DNA from: Astragalus membranaceus
Taxonomy: Eukaryota; Streptophyta; Magnoliopsida; Fabales; Fabaceae
Direction of reading: 5' to 3'
NCBI GenBank assembly: GCA_039519185.1
Contig: CM076848.1
Coordinates: 30,609,917 to 30,673,916, forward strand
Length of the DNA stretch: 64,000 bases
A program made the translations under genes and the position numbers. Every line of letters starts with the position of its first letter. Positions within the stretch are counted from its first letter, which is position 1. The notes beneath the pieces are model-generated. The model was not told the DNA's origin, did not search any database, and was given only the letters and a program-made list of their open reading frames with translations. Below, piece by piece: positions 1-12,221 of this stretch.

Positions 1-18
1 TCAACAAAACCGGCGAAA

Positions 19-1840
19 TTAACAAAGAACCCACCTTTGGCTCGCTTCTCGTACTTTGTTTTTTTCGATCTTGTGAACCTCGGCAAGATTCAGGAAGATC
101 TGGGCCGATGCTGCGATGGGATCCTCCCGCCACTGTTCAAATTTTTGTTCTAAAAACTTCTCGTCCAGAGGGACAGCCTTATATTTATGCTTGGATCTCT
201 TCGCAGTCTTTGCTTTCTTGGCCGATCCCGACTCATCATCGGCGCCAACTCTTCTCCGTTTTACAGAGGTCCCAACATCGATACCCTTCACGACCGGAAT
301 TGGTGAATCAACCAAAACCTTGATCCTTTTTCCCCTTTCAGCCTCGACGCTGACCAGGTCTTTCTGGGTGACAATGGTAATCGGTTCGGCAACGATGACA
401 ACCTCGGCAACGGGTCTAGGTTGAAAAGATGTTTGGAGCAGTACCCCTTCCTGCTCAACATCGGCCGATTGCATCGCCAACTTCTTCAAAAACGCGAGCT
501 TCTTTGGTGCCATCGTGTCTGGAAAAACAAGAAAAAATACGAGTTATGTAACTTGCAGAAAATTCAAATACACAAAAATCCACTGCAGAAAGACGATCTA
601 CCTAAAACCCTTTGCACCCGCACCCGCTTCCCAGCCTGGACTAAACAATCCGTAGGGATACCCCGATATTTATGCTTTGAATACGGAACCCTTTGGGAAA
701 TGAAAATCAAAATCGCTTTCGTAAGACGATCTTCAGCACTCAAACGATCCTCCCCAACGGCATAGGAATGTGTAGATCGGTTAAAATGACCATGACTCCA
801 ACCAATAGGGAACTTAGTGGACACCAAAGTCCGACCGTCAACTCCGAACTTCCCTACACAGTCGATGGCCTTATCATTAACCGGTTCGACCCAATAGAAG
901 AGTTGCTTCCAACTTCCCCTCAGTGAGTCCGCATAAGCTATGAAGATCTTCGCGCCTCGCCTCGAGCGAAAACTGACATGCTCGCGGCTAGACTTATCCT
1001 CCCCACTATTCCGATTAAGCTCGAACAAATGGAAGAAAAGTTGGGGCGACACCGGTCTCTCGAGATGAATACACATCAACTCGAAGGCTCGGAGGAAAGC
1101 CCACGCATTTGGATGTAGCTTGGAGGGTGCTACGTCCAACTCCGCCAGAACGGTCTGTTTAAGAGAAGTAAAGGGAGGTCGTATGTTCATATCATTGATC
1201 GTCACGTGGTACATAGTAAATTTAAGATCTCCTATCCAGGAAGCCACGTGCTCTCCATCCTTCATGCCTTCGACCCTCTAAATATTTCTCTCAGAACGCC
1301 CAGAAATTTTTCGACCTACTGACTCTAGGTTATGGCCTGAACGGTACAACGATGCGATCTCCAAAACCTTGGCGGAAACCCAATCATAAGGGCGAACCTC
1401 CCGCACCGGTACATCATGAGCTCCAGGACCAGTACTGGAATAACCATCAACTGAAGCATTAGAAGCTCGACTCGTACTTGGCTGGTCCATGCCATCAGCA
1501 TCATCCTGATCAGAATCATCTTCGAGCACTGAGCTCGCCCCAAAGTCAGAACCGGAGCTCTCCGATTCAATAGTATTCGAGCTCCCCTGTCTTTCCCCGA
1601 TTGAACCTCCTCATCAGACTCCGAAGAGAGAGCCACCACATCGATCCTACGGTCTTCCCCCGCAGCTTCCACAACATCTGGATCGGGCTTATTAACATCG
1701 TCAACTGGAGAAAAACTTTCAACATCAATTTCCTCCGCTTGCTCGCTGGTAGGAGCGGAGGGCAGATGATCTTGCTCATCTGGAGTACCGACCATTGTCT
1801 GATTCTCTCGATTTTCAGGAACATCACCACCGGAGGCCAT
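19..1840 (-). pseudogene. Antisense ORF of a Tat element, putative gypsy-type transposon (PF04195-like) protein, decayed
   Basis: The gene is antisense to its host retrotransposon. The likely start is ATG at 1840 (MASGGD). An acidic, Ser-rich N-terminus is followed by a domain at about 1265-603, with a run like LHPNAWAFLRAFELMCIHLE, that resembles the 'putative gypsy type transposon' family PF04195. An intron is plausible at 519-601 (GT at 601/600, AG at 520/519); it leads into a Lys/Arg-rich exon beginning ACACG at 518 and containing a KRRR run. That exon has a donor near 36, so the gene continues left of the window. Lesions are a frameshift near 1585 and an in-frame TAG at 1278-1280. A TATA box lies upstream at 2235-2242. 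The function of these antisense proteins is unknown. The family assignment is from memory of its motif pattern. Confidence 0.6.
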
Positions 1841-2234
1841 GATCTTTACATACTCGTTTCGATATTCGGTTATATCCCTATGGGTTTGTTTGGTCCTCGC
1901 CAGATCTAAAAACTGCAGAAATGGGGGACGAAATGTCAGAATAAAAAAATCGCAAATGGGTTCGCGAACAAGTCGGAATCCGACCCAACGACCCCCATTC
2001 TGAGCGAATAAATAAAAGACTAGGAGGGGTCCAAAACGCAAAAGCAAATAAATTAAAGACTAACCTCGAAATAAAGCTGATGAGATGATCGGATCTGAAA
2101 GAAATCTTTTTGTCGACCTACTGTTGAGCTACTATCACCTAGTCCGCTTTGCTCGAAAAAAAGCTCGACAACTCAAGACCAGTAATCAGAGCATAAGGAG
2201 TTATGAAGCAACAAAACGAGAGGAGGTGACCCCC

Positions 2235-2242
2235 TATTTATA
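2235..2242 (-). promoter_or_regulatory. Candidate TATA box of the antisense ORF
   Basis: On the minus strand this reads TATAAATA followed by GGGGG. It lies about 400 bp upstream of the antisense ORF start at 1840 and opposite to LTR-driven transcription, so it is a plausible independent promoter. No other promoter element was identified. Confidence 0.4.
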
Positions 2243-2630
2243 GTGGGCCGAATATCATGGATTGGGCTTGGAAGTCGAATCAACACGTCCAATCAAAATC
2301 CAAAGGTCAGACGCTAAAAACAAAACGTCACCATCATTAGCCGCCATCGTAATGCGTGTCGTGTCAGAAACAATTAATGCCTGGCACTGAATCCGAAGCG
2401 CTGGTCCCTCTGCTCAAAAGAAAGCTCGATGCATCTCGAGATCGACCTGCTCAAAAGAAAGCTCGGTGCATCTCGAGATCGATTAAATGGATCGAGCTCG
2501 ACAAAACCCATGACCAACTTAAGCCAACCCTTTTTTGAGTCCCTAAAAAAGAAAGCTCGGTACATCCTATGATCTACAACGTAAGGTGACATCAGCTTAT
2601 CAAGCCAAGATTGCCCCTCAGGCGACCAGA

Positions 2631-2641
2631 TTTGGGGGGCC
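2631..2641 (+). other. Polypurine tract before the 3' LTR
   Basis: The tract TTTGGGGGGCC lies just before the TGTTATGG start of the LTR. It is equivalent to the tract next to the LTR of the 19906-23300 element on the opposite strand, and it orients this element on the plus strand. Confidence 0.6.
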
Positions 2642-2643
2642 AC

Positions 2644-2962
2644 TGTTATGGTAATAAGTAAAAGGTCTTAATCATATTTACACCCCCTGCAAGGCCCAAT
2701 AACCAACCAGCCCGTATCCAGAAAATCTGGCCCAATCAGTCAACGGTTCGGATACCTCTGCAAGATCTAACGACTCAGGATCGTCAAAACAAACATCACT
2801 CAAACTCTATAAATACCACATTCAATGCTCACAAATGTAAGCAATTTCTAAAACTAAACATTGACTCACTCAAACACTGACTTGAGCGTCGGAGTATTCT
2901 TGCAGGTACAACATCACCCGCTCAATTTATCTTCTTAGAAAAAATAATTGTTAAGAAGACAT
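2644..2962 (+). repeat. 3' LTR of the left Tat element (right end uncertain)
   Basis: It begins TGTTATGG. A TATAAATA box at 2808-2815 is followed by an ATTCAATGCT motif, and a U5 box GACTTGAGCGTCGGAGT lies at 2879-2895. The same three elements occur in the LTRs at 28174 and 19906/22953. Sequence after about 2935 does not match the other LTRs, so the end is provisional. Confidence 0.6.
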
Positions 2963-3373
2963 ACAATTAACAAGTAGTGGAGGCCCCTACAATTTTTTTT
3001 GTTTCTTCTATTAGTATATAGATATATTTTTATATTATATATAATACCTGCAAAGATATACAATTAACAAATAATGATCCAAAGATATACAATTAACAAA
3101 TAATGATCCAGTGGTATGGTTCAAATTTTTATACGGAAGCTACTGGGTTCAAATCCTTGAATGGAGTTTTTTATGTCCAATCAACTATAACTTTAATCAA
3201 AACAACCACTATCAAAATTACCAACCTACCCTTTTTGAAACTCACTTTTTGAAGATAAATATGTCATTTAAAATTATTATATTTCTCTTTTATTTTGTGT
3301 GGGTCCCACTTTTTCACATCATCTCTAAACTTTTAATCTCATATTTAAAACTCATTTTTCTCTTTCCTCTCTC

Positions 3374-3378
3374 ACTAT

Positions 3379-3427
<49 letters not shown>
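3374..3427. repeat. (CT)n microsatellite
   Basis: A nearly pure CT dinucleotide run lies inside the first Helitron-like module. The same position carries longer or shorter CT runs in later modules (4629-4707, 5570-5610). Confidence 0.95.
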
Positions 3428-3429
<2 letters not shown>

Positions 3430-3678
3430 ACATTTCTATTTTTTAAAACTATTTATAATATTTTTAATCAAAACAAAAACTATTAAAATCTATATTTTTT
3501 CCTTCAGATTATTCTTGATAAATTTCAACTATACATTTAATCAAAACAAATACTATCATTCAACTTTCAACTATCAATCAGCTATCTATATATACTATTT
3601 ACCTATTACTAAAAATACCAATTTATTATTTTTATTCAATTAAAAATTGGAGGATATTTAGGTAATTTCACTTTTTCA

Positions 3679-3783
<105 letters not shown>

Positions 3784-4625
3784 ATTTTCAAACTTTTTCA
3801 CCTTTTCATTCTCTCTCACACACTTTTACAAACTTTTACTCTCCTTTTTCTTTCTCTAATTATCTCATTTCTCTATTTTTTATAATATACCTACTTTAAT
3901 TCCATCTACAAGCCTCCTTCATTTTTTCTCTTTACTGTTTTAAAATTTTCAAATTTTTGACAAAATTTTAAAATTTGTTTTTTACGCGGGGTAATATTTG
4001 GATTAATTAAATTTGTCAACTTTAAAATTGTATTGGTTTTCACGGAATAATATATTTGGACTAATTAAATTTTGTGTGACTTCAAACTCACTACCAAAAT
4101 ACCAATCTTACCATTTTTATTTTTTCCAACTAAGCAATTTGAGGATATTTAGGTCATTACATTTTTTCAGTTTTTCAAACTTTTTCACTCTCTTATCCTC
4201 TTTTTTCCTCTAACTCTCTCATCTCTCTATTTTTCACAATATATCTACTTAAATTTTAACTACATGTCTTCTTCATTTTTTCTTTTTTACTATTTTAATT
4301 TTTTTGAAATTTTGACAAAGTTTTAATATTCCATTTTTTTCAACTATCAACTATCAATCAATCAATCAACTATAATAATAACTTTAATCAAATCAAAATA
4401 ACTTTAATCAAAACAACCAATACCAAAATTACCAACCTACCTCTTTTGAAACTCACTTTTTGAGGATAAATATGTCATTTAAAATTATTCTATTTCCCTT
4501 TTATTTTGTGTGGGTCCCACTTTCTCACATTATCTCTAAACTTTTTATTCTCATATTTAAAACTCACTTTTGTCTTTCCTCTCTCACTATTATTTTTCTC
4601 AATTTTCTCTCTACCTCTCTCCCCT

Positions 4626-4628
<3 letters not shown>

Positions 4629-4707
<79 letters not shown>
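4629..4707. repeat. (CT)n microsatellite
   Basis: A pure CT run of about 78 bases, the longest in the block, sits at the module position corresponding to 3374-3427. Confidence 0.95.
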
Positions 4708-4708
<1 letters not shown>

Positions 4709-4960
4709 ACATTTCTATTTTTTAAAAACTATTTATAATATTTTTAATCAAAACAAAAACTATTAAAATCTATATTTTTTTCCTTCAATTTATTCTTGAT
4801 AAATTTCAACTATACATTTAATCAAATCTAATACTACCATTCAGCTTTGAACTATCAATCAACTATCTATATATACTATTTACCTATTACTAAAAATACC
4901 AATTTATTATTTGTATTCAATTAAAAATTGGAGGATATTTAGGTAATTTCACTTTTTCAC

Positions 4961-4963
<3 letters not shown>

Positions 4964-5002
<39 letters not shown>

Positions 5003-5023
5003 GCACACACACAAACACACACA
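4964..5023. repeat. Compound (CT)n(CA)n microsatellite
   Basis: A CT run is followed by an imperfect CA run. It corresponds to 3679-3783 in the preceding module. Confidence 0.9.
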
Positions 5024-5564
5024 CTTTTTCAAACTTTTTCACCTTTTCACTCTCTCTTACACACTTTTTCAAACTTTTTTACCTTTTCACTCTCTCTCAC
5101 ACACTTTTTTACTCTCCTTTTTCTTCCTCTAATTATCTCATTTCTCTATTTTTTTATAATATACCTACTTTAAATTCATCTACAAGCCTCCTTCATTTTT
5201 TTCTCTTTACTATTTTCAAATTTTCAAATTTTTGTCAAAATTTTAAAATTTGTTTTTTACTCGGGGTAATGTTTGGATTAATTAAATTTGTCAACTTTAA
5301 AATTGTCTTGGTTTTCAGGGAATAATATATTCGGACTAATTATATTTTGTCTGAGTTCGTACCAAAATTACCAACCTACCCCTTTTGAAACTCACTTTTT
5401 GAGGATAAATATGTCATTTAAAATTATTCTATTTCCCTTTTATTTTGTGTGGGTCCCACTTTCTCACATTATCTCTAAACTTTTTATTCTCATATTTAAA
5501 ACTCACTTTTGTCTTTCCTCTCTCACTATTATTTTTCTCAATTTTCTCTCTACCTCTCTCCCCT

Positions 5565-5569
<5 letters not shown>

Positions 5570-5610
<41 letters not shown>
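5570..5610. repeat. (CT)n microsatellite
   Basis: A CT run in the third module, shorter than its counterpart at 4629-4707. Confidence 0.9.
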
Positions 5611-5611
<1 letters not shown>

Positions 5612-5865
5612 ACATTTCTATTTTTTAAAAACTATTTATAATATTTTTAATCAAAACAAAAACTATTAAAATCTATATTTTTTTCCTTCAATTTATTCTT
5701 GATAAATTTCAACTATACATTTAATCAAATCTAATACTACCATTCAACTTTGAACTATCAATCAACTATCTATATATACTATTTACCTATTACTAAAAAT
5801 ACCAATTTATTATTTGTATTCAATTAAAAATTGGAGGATATTTAGGTAATTTCACTTTTTCACTC

Positions 5866-5866
5866 A

Positions 5867-5904
<38 letters not shown>

Positions 5905-5913
5905 AATACACAC
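5866..5913. repeat. Compound (CT)n(CA)n microsatellite
   Basis: Third-module counterpart of the compound repeats at 3679-3783 and 4964-5023. Confidence 0.9.
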
Positions 5914-6655
5914 ACTTTTTTAAATTTTTTCACCTTTTCACTCTCTCTTACACACTTTTTCAAACTTTTTTACCTTTTTACTCTCTCTCACACACTTTTT
6001 TACTCTCCTTTTTCTTCCTCTAATTATCTCATTTCTCTATTTTTTATAATATACCTACTTTAATTTCATCTACAAGCCTCCTTCATTTTTTTCTCTTTAC
6101 TATTTTCAAATTTTCAAATTTTTGTCAAAATTTTAAAATTTGTTTTCTACTCGGGGTAATGTTTGGATTAATTAAATTTGCCAACTTTAAAATTATCTTT
6201 GTTTTCAGGGAATAATATATTCGGACTAATTATATTTTGTCTAAGTTCGTACATTTACTATCTATACAAAATACCAATCTTACCATTTTTCCACCTAAGC
6301 AATTTGAGGATATTTAGGTCATTTCGTTTTTTCTGTTTTTCAAACTTTTTCACTCTTTTATCCTCTTTCTTCCTCAAACTCTCTCATTTCTCTATTTTTC
6401 ACGATATATCTACTTAAATTTTATCTACATGTCTTCTTCATTTTTCCTTTTTACTATTTTAATTTTTTTTGAAAATTTGACAAAGTTTTAATATTCCATT
6501 TTCTTATACGGGGTAATGTTTAGAGATGATGAAGTTTGTCTATTTTAAATTTGTCAAATTTTTCACGAAGTAATATTCAGACTAATTAAATTTGTCGAGT
6601 TCATACATAAAAATAAAACAGCAGCACCCGTGCGTAGGCACGGGTATACTGCTAG

Positions 6656-8810
6656 TTTTTTTTGGCTAAAAGCAACACTAAAACGCAAAAAGAGCTGCGT
6701 TGGGGTTCAAACTTGCTTACCTACCCTAAGAAGGGATAATCCATAACTACTGGAACAAGCTGCTTTTGCTGATAATGTTTGAAATAACTATTATATATAT
6801 AATTTATAATTAACTTTGGGCCCTTATATATTCGTATTGGGCCGGGCCCCTTACATATTCGTATTGGGCCGGGGCCTTGTGCGGTAGCACAGGCCCATGG
6901 CCGGCCATGGATAGAACATCACAGAGGCAAAGAGTTGGGTACTAATATGCACATAAGGAACTAAATGGCAAAGGGAGCAACCTTCATCCCAGAGAGATGA
7001 TGTTATAGCCCCTAATCGAAACTAAAGTTCAATTAGAAGAAAGCATAATAGAGATGAACTAAAAATAAAGCATCCTACAAGGCAACAACAATAAAGGCAC
7101 TCAATGTGTCAATTGTGTCTTAACTGTTCAAGACCTCATAGTTGTATGCGCAAGTTTCAGGCAACACTAGCCACCTCCACCTACCAACAAAAACATATAT
7201 CAGCTCATGTATGGCGGGATCATGATTCACTACGGTCAGTCATTAATGACTGCGGTCACTAAAGTTGAGTTACATAGGGACCATTGGATCAATCTAATAC
7301 TCAATCTTAACCCTTCAATTATTTTGTTTTTAAAAATAATTAAAGAATACAAGAGGAGAGAGATAGAGAGAGGTGAGAGCAGGGAATCAAAATCCTGTAT
7401 GGCATCTTCAAAGAGGCTTCTTTTAAGAAGTAATAACCAGTCTTCATTATTTTAACTAAACAATATTAAGTGAATAACTCACATGTACAGGAATTAATAC
7501 ATATGTCATGATTATCGAAATAACAAAGTAATGAGTGCCATGTAATGGATAAAAATGTAATATGGATTTTGTTTAAATCTAGTACACTAAATTCCAAACC
7601 TGTGGAGAAGCTTTAAAATAACTATCAACCCACAAATACAAGGTTTGAACTTGCATCATGAAGAACTCAGCAATGCTTGCTACACATTCCTTCCACTCAA
7701 ATTTTCACTGCTCAATTCCAATAATCTTATTCCACCAATCCTACCATAACTTCCACAACTAGACAATGATACTGCCATTCATGAATGTCTGAAGAGATGA
7801 GAGTGGAAGTGGTGGGCAGTGCACCAAGCATTGCTCTGTAGAGGCAATGGCTAGTATGCATAGCTTCCAACTGAACGCGCACACCACACTGTGTAGCAGC
7901 TTTGGTTCACTTTCTTTGATAGTCATTACAACCAGCAATTTTGCAGTCATAAAGCCCACGTTTCCCACAAGGTCTTGTCCACTTTGTCGGAATGAGTTAA
8001 GCCACACAACTTATCAAAACGACCCCTAGCCAGATAAACGTGGTGGAATGATATAAACCTCGAAACTTACTGCACTGTCTGCACTTGATTGGGAGTATGA
8101 CTCAATACAAACTATGTGCAGCTTATGAATTCACCCAGATAAAATACGCAAAGAGGAGTATGCCGTACATAAAAATTATACTGTTATACATGCTAACTTT
8201 ACACTTGAAAGATGCCCTACTACTTGAGCAGCTCCTGTTTATTCATACATCATTTGAGCAATAAATGTCACCTGATCAAAATAGAAAGAATTTATCAGAC
8301 CAAGTAGGACAATAATAAAGCAGAAAGAATTTCACCACAGGCAGGACAATAAATCAAATCACATTGCCCACAAGAAAGAAAGGGGAAAGAAAGTATAACA
8401 TATGAAAGATATCAAATGCAGAATTTACTGAAAATTCTGAACCTCAGAAAGCTATATGCCAATCACGAGTGAAATCAAATACAGTTCATAAAACTAAAAC
8501 TATGGCCACAAAAAAAAACCTATTGCAATTCCATCATTTTCATCATTGGAAGCCTTGAACTAACTACCTTTTGCAATTCAATGAAAGTGAAACCACGTCA
8601 AGTGTTAAGCAACATGAAACCAACAACTAAATGAATCATTCATTTGCCACATGTTGATTATATTTATAAATTACAAGTACTGAGAAGTAAGAACCTAAGA
8701 TATGTAATCAAACAATTCACTCCATCTCCTCCTTTTTCTACATCAATTCAACTAGAATCATAAATGGGGAACGAAAATAAGAGTTGAATACCTGATACGG
8801 GTGGCAATGG
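6656..8810. other. Intergenic, no supported gene
   Basis: AT-rich sequence between the Helitron end and the F-box gene. A short duplicated GGGCC-rich segment lies near 6827-6880. ORFs of up to 82 codons here have no recognisable domain. A GT donor-like site directly after the F-box stop codon suggests that a spliced 3' UTR of that gene may extend into this stretch, but I cannot place its exons. Confidence 0.5.
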
Positions 8811-9854
8811 TCACAATGTAACAGAAGAACAGTGAACAATGGAGGAGCCTTTAGGAACAGAAAGAACCTTACTGAACCAATTAACTTCACCCAACAATTC
8901 CCCGCTCCCATTCTTCTTGACCACAATCTCAGCACACCAAATTTCCATTTCTTTTCCATTCCCTTGAGACTCCCAAACCACAACCAACTTTCCACCAACA
9001 TCAGCCATCGTGGCTCCACACAGAAACCTTGGCAAACTCATATCCAACCCCTTCAACTCTTTCCACAACTGTTGTTTCACATTGAAACCCTTAATTTTCC
9101 CCAAGTAATCGTAACAATACAGAATTCCATTCACAACGCACGCCCTCCCCCGCCACCCAAGGTCCAGCTCGGTACCCACACCCTCCCACGTGCCGCTCCG
9201 AGGATCCAACGAGACGCCACCACGGTCCGCCATAGCGTAAACCTTGTCTTCCATTACGGCACTGGCGTGCATCCACTTCTCGCGAATCTCCGGCGGGCTG
9301 GGAACCCTTTCCCAGCGTCCGGTGGCAGGATCGAGCGTCTCCGCCCAGTTGGTGGACCTGGCCCAGTTGTCAGGGACGCAGCCGCCAATGACGTAAATCT
9401 TACCGTCGACGACGCCTGCAGCGGCGAATTCACGAGCGACGCGCATGGAAGGGCCTCGGAGCCAACGGTGGAAGCGGCAGTCGAGGAGCCAAACGTGGGA
9501 AGAGGGGATGTCGTTGATGGAGCCGCCGATTACGTAGATGGTGGAACCGAGGACGGCGTAGGCAGAGCCGACTGAGGGGGAGGGGTGGGGAGGGAGAGAG
9601 AGGAGGTGATTGTGGTGGAGCGTGAACCATTGGATAGTGGAGGCGCGTGTGCGGAGCGTGAGGTAGAAGAGGTGTTGGGTGCAGTTGAGGAGGGAGCGAG
9701 TGTTGAAGAAGAGTGGGGAAGATAGGAGAGAACGTATTGGTTTGGAAACGAGAGAGAGGGTTTGGTGATCAGAGCGTGGGACACGTGCGAGACAATTCAC
9801 AGCGACGTCGTCTGGAAGTGATGGGATCAGGTTCAGGTTTTCTTCCGACCCCAT
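8811..9854 (-). CDS. F-box/kelch-repeat protein (SKIP6-like)
   Basis: A 347-residue, single-exon protein, predicted to be a substrate-recognition subunit of an SCF-type E3 ubiquitin ligase: the F-box would bind an ASK/SKP1 adaptor and the kelch propeller would bind the target. The F-box spans about residues 8-50 ([20 protein letters not shown], then LSLVSK). Kelch repeats follow from about residue 98, with IYVIGG at about 106-111 and again at about 153-158, plus later WERVPSPP and [11 protein letters not shown] strands. I chose ATG at 9854 (MGSEEN) because the F-box starts eight residues later, as in this family. An upstream in-frame ATG at 9935 would add 27 highly charged residues typical of translated leader. 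The length fits plant F-box/kelch proteins. It resembles the SKIP6 group, but the exact orthologue and substrate are unknown. No lesion is visible. Confidence 0.85.
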   Translation of the reverse strand: MGSEENLNLIPSLPDDVAVNCLARVPRSDHQTLSLVSKPIRSLLSSPLFFNTRSLLNCTQHLFYLTLRTRASTIQWFTLHHNHLLSLPPHPSPSVGSAYAVLGSTIYVIGGSINDIPSSHVWLLDCRFHRWLRGPSMRVAREFAAAGVVDGKIYVIGGCVPDNWARSTNWAETLDPATGRWERVPSPPEIREKWMHASAVMEDKVYAMADRGGVSLDPRSGTWEGVGTELDLGWRGRACVVNGILYCYDYLGKIKGFNVKQQLWKELKGLDMSLPRFLCGATMADVGGKLVVVWESQGNGKEMEIWCAEIVVKKNGSGELLGEVNWFSKVLSVPKGSSIVHCSSVTL

Positions 9855-9984
9855 GCTTCTCTTCTCCGCTCTGCTCCCCTCGCCTCTTTCCTTGTGTTCT
9901 GCCTTGGCCAAAATATGTTTCTTATGGAAATTCATTTTAGTTTATTATTATTAAATACATATTATGTTATTTTTTAATAACAAA

Positions 9985-10024
9985 GTTGAGATGGCCGAGT
10001 TGGTCTAAGGCGCCAGATTAAGGT

Positions 10025-10057
<33 letters not shown>

Positions 10058-10065
10058 TCTCAACA
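9985..10065 (+). tRNA. tRNA-Leu (anticodon AAG)
   Basis: A complete cloverleaf with a long variable arm, as expected for Leu. The acceptor is GTTGAGA paired with TCTCAAC, and the D-loop region contains TGGCCGAGTTGG (A box). The anticodon stem CCAGA/TCTGG encloses the loop TTAAGGT with anticodon AAG at 10020-10022. The T-arm contains GGTTCAAATCC (B box). The discriminator base is A at 10065, and no CCA is encoded, as usual in eukaryotes. There is no intron. It lies about 130 bp upstream of the F-box gene, on the other strand. Confidence 0.95.
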
Positions 10066-10835
10066 TATCACTTTTGCAATTTCATTTATTTAGCAAGAAA
10101 AAACGTTGCTGCATCACGTGTTCTACTTGTTGCAGATTGGGTCCGATAGGAATGCTTCGACTGGTATTTGGTGAGGTGGTGTCCACTTTACATACTCATC
10201 CTTCTTTTAGTATTTTTTTTTTTGACTGATTCGTTCTTTAGTATATACATTTATGCAAGAATTTGTGACAAAAAAAAATAATTATGCAAGAAATTTTTTA
10301 TGATAAAAAATAATCATGCGCCTAAGTTAGCTAATAACCAAAGTCTGATATAAATGAAAACTAGCAGCACAAAAACACCAAGACAAAGAAGAATCTATAA
10401 GTCAAAAATAAAAACTTGATAGCATAAAATTAACACCCTCCTTGAAACTCACAAGAGCAAAAGACCACAATTTCATTTCATCAATTTGCAACAGACGGCA
10501 AAAGGGGAGTTTTTCTAACTTCTTGAATTGTCAAAACTCCAAAACAGCAAGACCATATGACAGCAACATCCACTAGGCAACATGACAACCTTGGCTCTGA
10601 CCAAAACGAGACTTGGCAACCTGACAGCAAGACCATATTTACAAATTATATTTTTAAAACATAAATAGTCTCTATATTCCATCTGGTATATCTATTGTTT
10701 TAAGAATTTGGATCCAATATTCTTTTTGATAAAAAGAGTTAAGAAAAAAATGGAATTTAGATCCAATATTTTATAATAGGAAATGCAGAACTGCAGGGGT
10801 TTAGCCTGTTTCATATTTGTCCGTGCTCAAGAGGT
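10066..10835. other. Intergenic, no supported feature
   Basis: AT-rich sequence with short poly-A/T runs between the tRNA and the hAT element. I see no coding, RNA or transposon signature in it. Confidence 0.6.
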
Positions 10836-10843
10836 CATGTGAT

Positions 10844-12213
10844 CATAGTAGTCAAAATCGAGATTTTGCTTAAAATCGGGAGGGGATAGCGAAATCGCAA
10901 GTAGAATCGAAAGATTCCACCGAAAAAAAGTTGTACGAATTTGTAGAATCGGGAGGGGCAAACAAAATCGTAAACTCGTAAATCGCAAGTAGAATCGGAA
11001 GATTCTACCGAAATGCAGATATTAATATAAACTAATATAGCTCATAATTAAACAACCAATTTCATCAAGAATTGGAGTGTTAAACATAAACCAACAAACA
11101 ACCAAATCCTCCAAGGAAATTACTAAAAGCTTACACATAAAAGTCCAAGTTTAAAGAAATCACATAAAGCCTCCTACATCAAATCATTTATATTGACATT
11201 AGGCACATCACCCATAATATCTTCATCTTTAGTCGGTAAATTCCCCCGCTAGCCATCACTTTGTGACAGTATTTGCATTTAACTTTGTTTCCTTCAATAA
11301 GTGTACCGTGTGCCCAGGCTAAATCTTGTCGCTGCCCACGTGCATTTTTCGGCAAAGTTCGGCGTCTAACAGTCGTCCCAACATTTGGATTGCCAACACT
11401 TGGGGTCCCAACACTTGGATTGCCAACACTTGGGCTCCCAACACTTGGGGTTGATCCGGTTGTTGAAACAGGAGGCCTACTACCACGTCCCCTTCCAGCC
11501 ATAATCTAAACAAAAACACTGTACAGAACCAGGAAGAGCATGGAAATTGGAAACCAAAATCAGAAACACACACCAAAATAAAACACAAACACTGTACAGG
11601 AGAAGAAACGCAGAAACAAACAGACAAACAGACAAAACACAAACGTAGAAAATGCAGGAGAAAAAAACGCAGACTTGAGACACAAACACTACTAACCTGG
11701 AAGAAAAAAACGAACACAAAATGAAACACAAACACTACTAACCTGGAAGAAAAAAACGAGACTTGAGACAGCTGGAAATGCAGGAGAAGAAACGCAGAAA
11801 CGCAGGGAATGAAGAAACGCGAAACTTGCGTGAAAACCCAGTGACAGAGGAAACGAGACTTGCGTCCGTTGCGTGACTGAAAACGAACGCAGGGAGAGAG
11901 GAATGGAGTTGCGTGAGAGAGAATGAGGGCTACGAGAATCGTGGTTTCAAATTAGGGTTCAAAAACTAATTTTTTGGGTAAAAACGCAAACCGGGTCGCA
12001 AAACCCGACTCGTTTGCGCTGTCTTCACATCCACGATTCTGCATACGATTTTCAGCAGCAACTCGCGATTTTGTTCGCAATCTCGTACGATTTTACCAAA
12101 ATCGCACGATTCTACTTTTTTTGCGATGCTGCTTACGATTCGAATCGCGAGGGGGTAGTAAACTCGTACAATCGGACGATTTTACGAGTAAAATCGCGAT
12201 TTTAACTACTATG
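10844..12213 (-). mobile_element. Non-autonomous hAT DNA transposon
   Basis: A 1,370-bp element with an exact 8-bp target duplication CATGTGAT (10836-10843 and 12214-12221), diagnostic for hAT. The terminal inverted repeats are CATAGTAGTCAAAATCG on the left and, reversed, CATAGTAGTTAAAATCG on the right. Many AAAATCG and GATTCTAC motifs lie in the subterminal 200 bp on both sides, the usual layout of transposase-binding repeats. Only the N-terminal BED-finger part of a transposase remains (11188-11502, minus). Intact termini with a deleted interior mean that it would depend on transposase supplied elsewhere. Confidence 0.9.
11188..11502 (-). pseudogene. hAT transposase N-terminal fragment (BED zinc finger)
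   Basis: 104 residues. A Pro/Ser/Thr/Val/Gly-rich leader, made largely of a short tandem repeat (PSVGNPSVGTPSVG), precedes a BED-type zinc finger: DLAWAHGTLIEGNKVKCKYC has the aromatic W and the CxxC pair, and MASGGIYRLK follows. In intact hAT transposases the finger's HxxxH half comes next, followed by the RNase H-like catalytic domain and the dimerisation domain. Here the frame leaves the family within about 15 residues of GGIYRLK, so the Zn site is incomplete and no catalytic residues are present. It could still produce a short DNA-binding-like peptide, but non-function is more likely. Confidence 0.75.
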
Positions 12214-12221
12214 CATGTGAT

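Larger units (their letters stand above)
1..2962 (+). mobile_element. 3' part of a Tat-type Ty3/gypsy LTR retrotransposon
   Basis: This is the interior and 3' LTR of an element that starts left of the window. The LTR at 2644 begins TGTTATGG and follows a purine-rich tract (2631-2641), which fixes plus orientation. The LTR is related to that of the Tat element at 28174, sharing the start, the TATA context and a U5 box. The only coding material visible in the interior lies on the opposite strand (19-1840), an arrangement known for plant Tat-lineage elements such as Grande1 and RIRE2. The LTR right end is uncertain: it is taken near 2962, where an ACA occurs, but the Helitron-like block next to it may have cut it. 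Confidence 0.7.

Noticed and set aside
7759..8007. 82-codon minus-strand ORF downstream of the F-box gene
   Set aside because: No recognisable domain; at most part of a spliced 3' UTR.
8832..9575. 247-codon plus-strand ORF
   Set aside because: Antisense shadow of the F-box/kelch gene.
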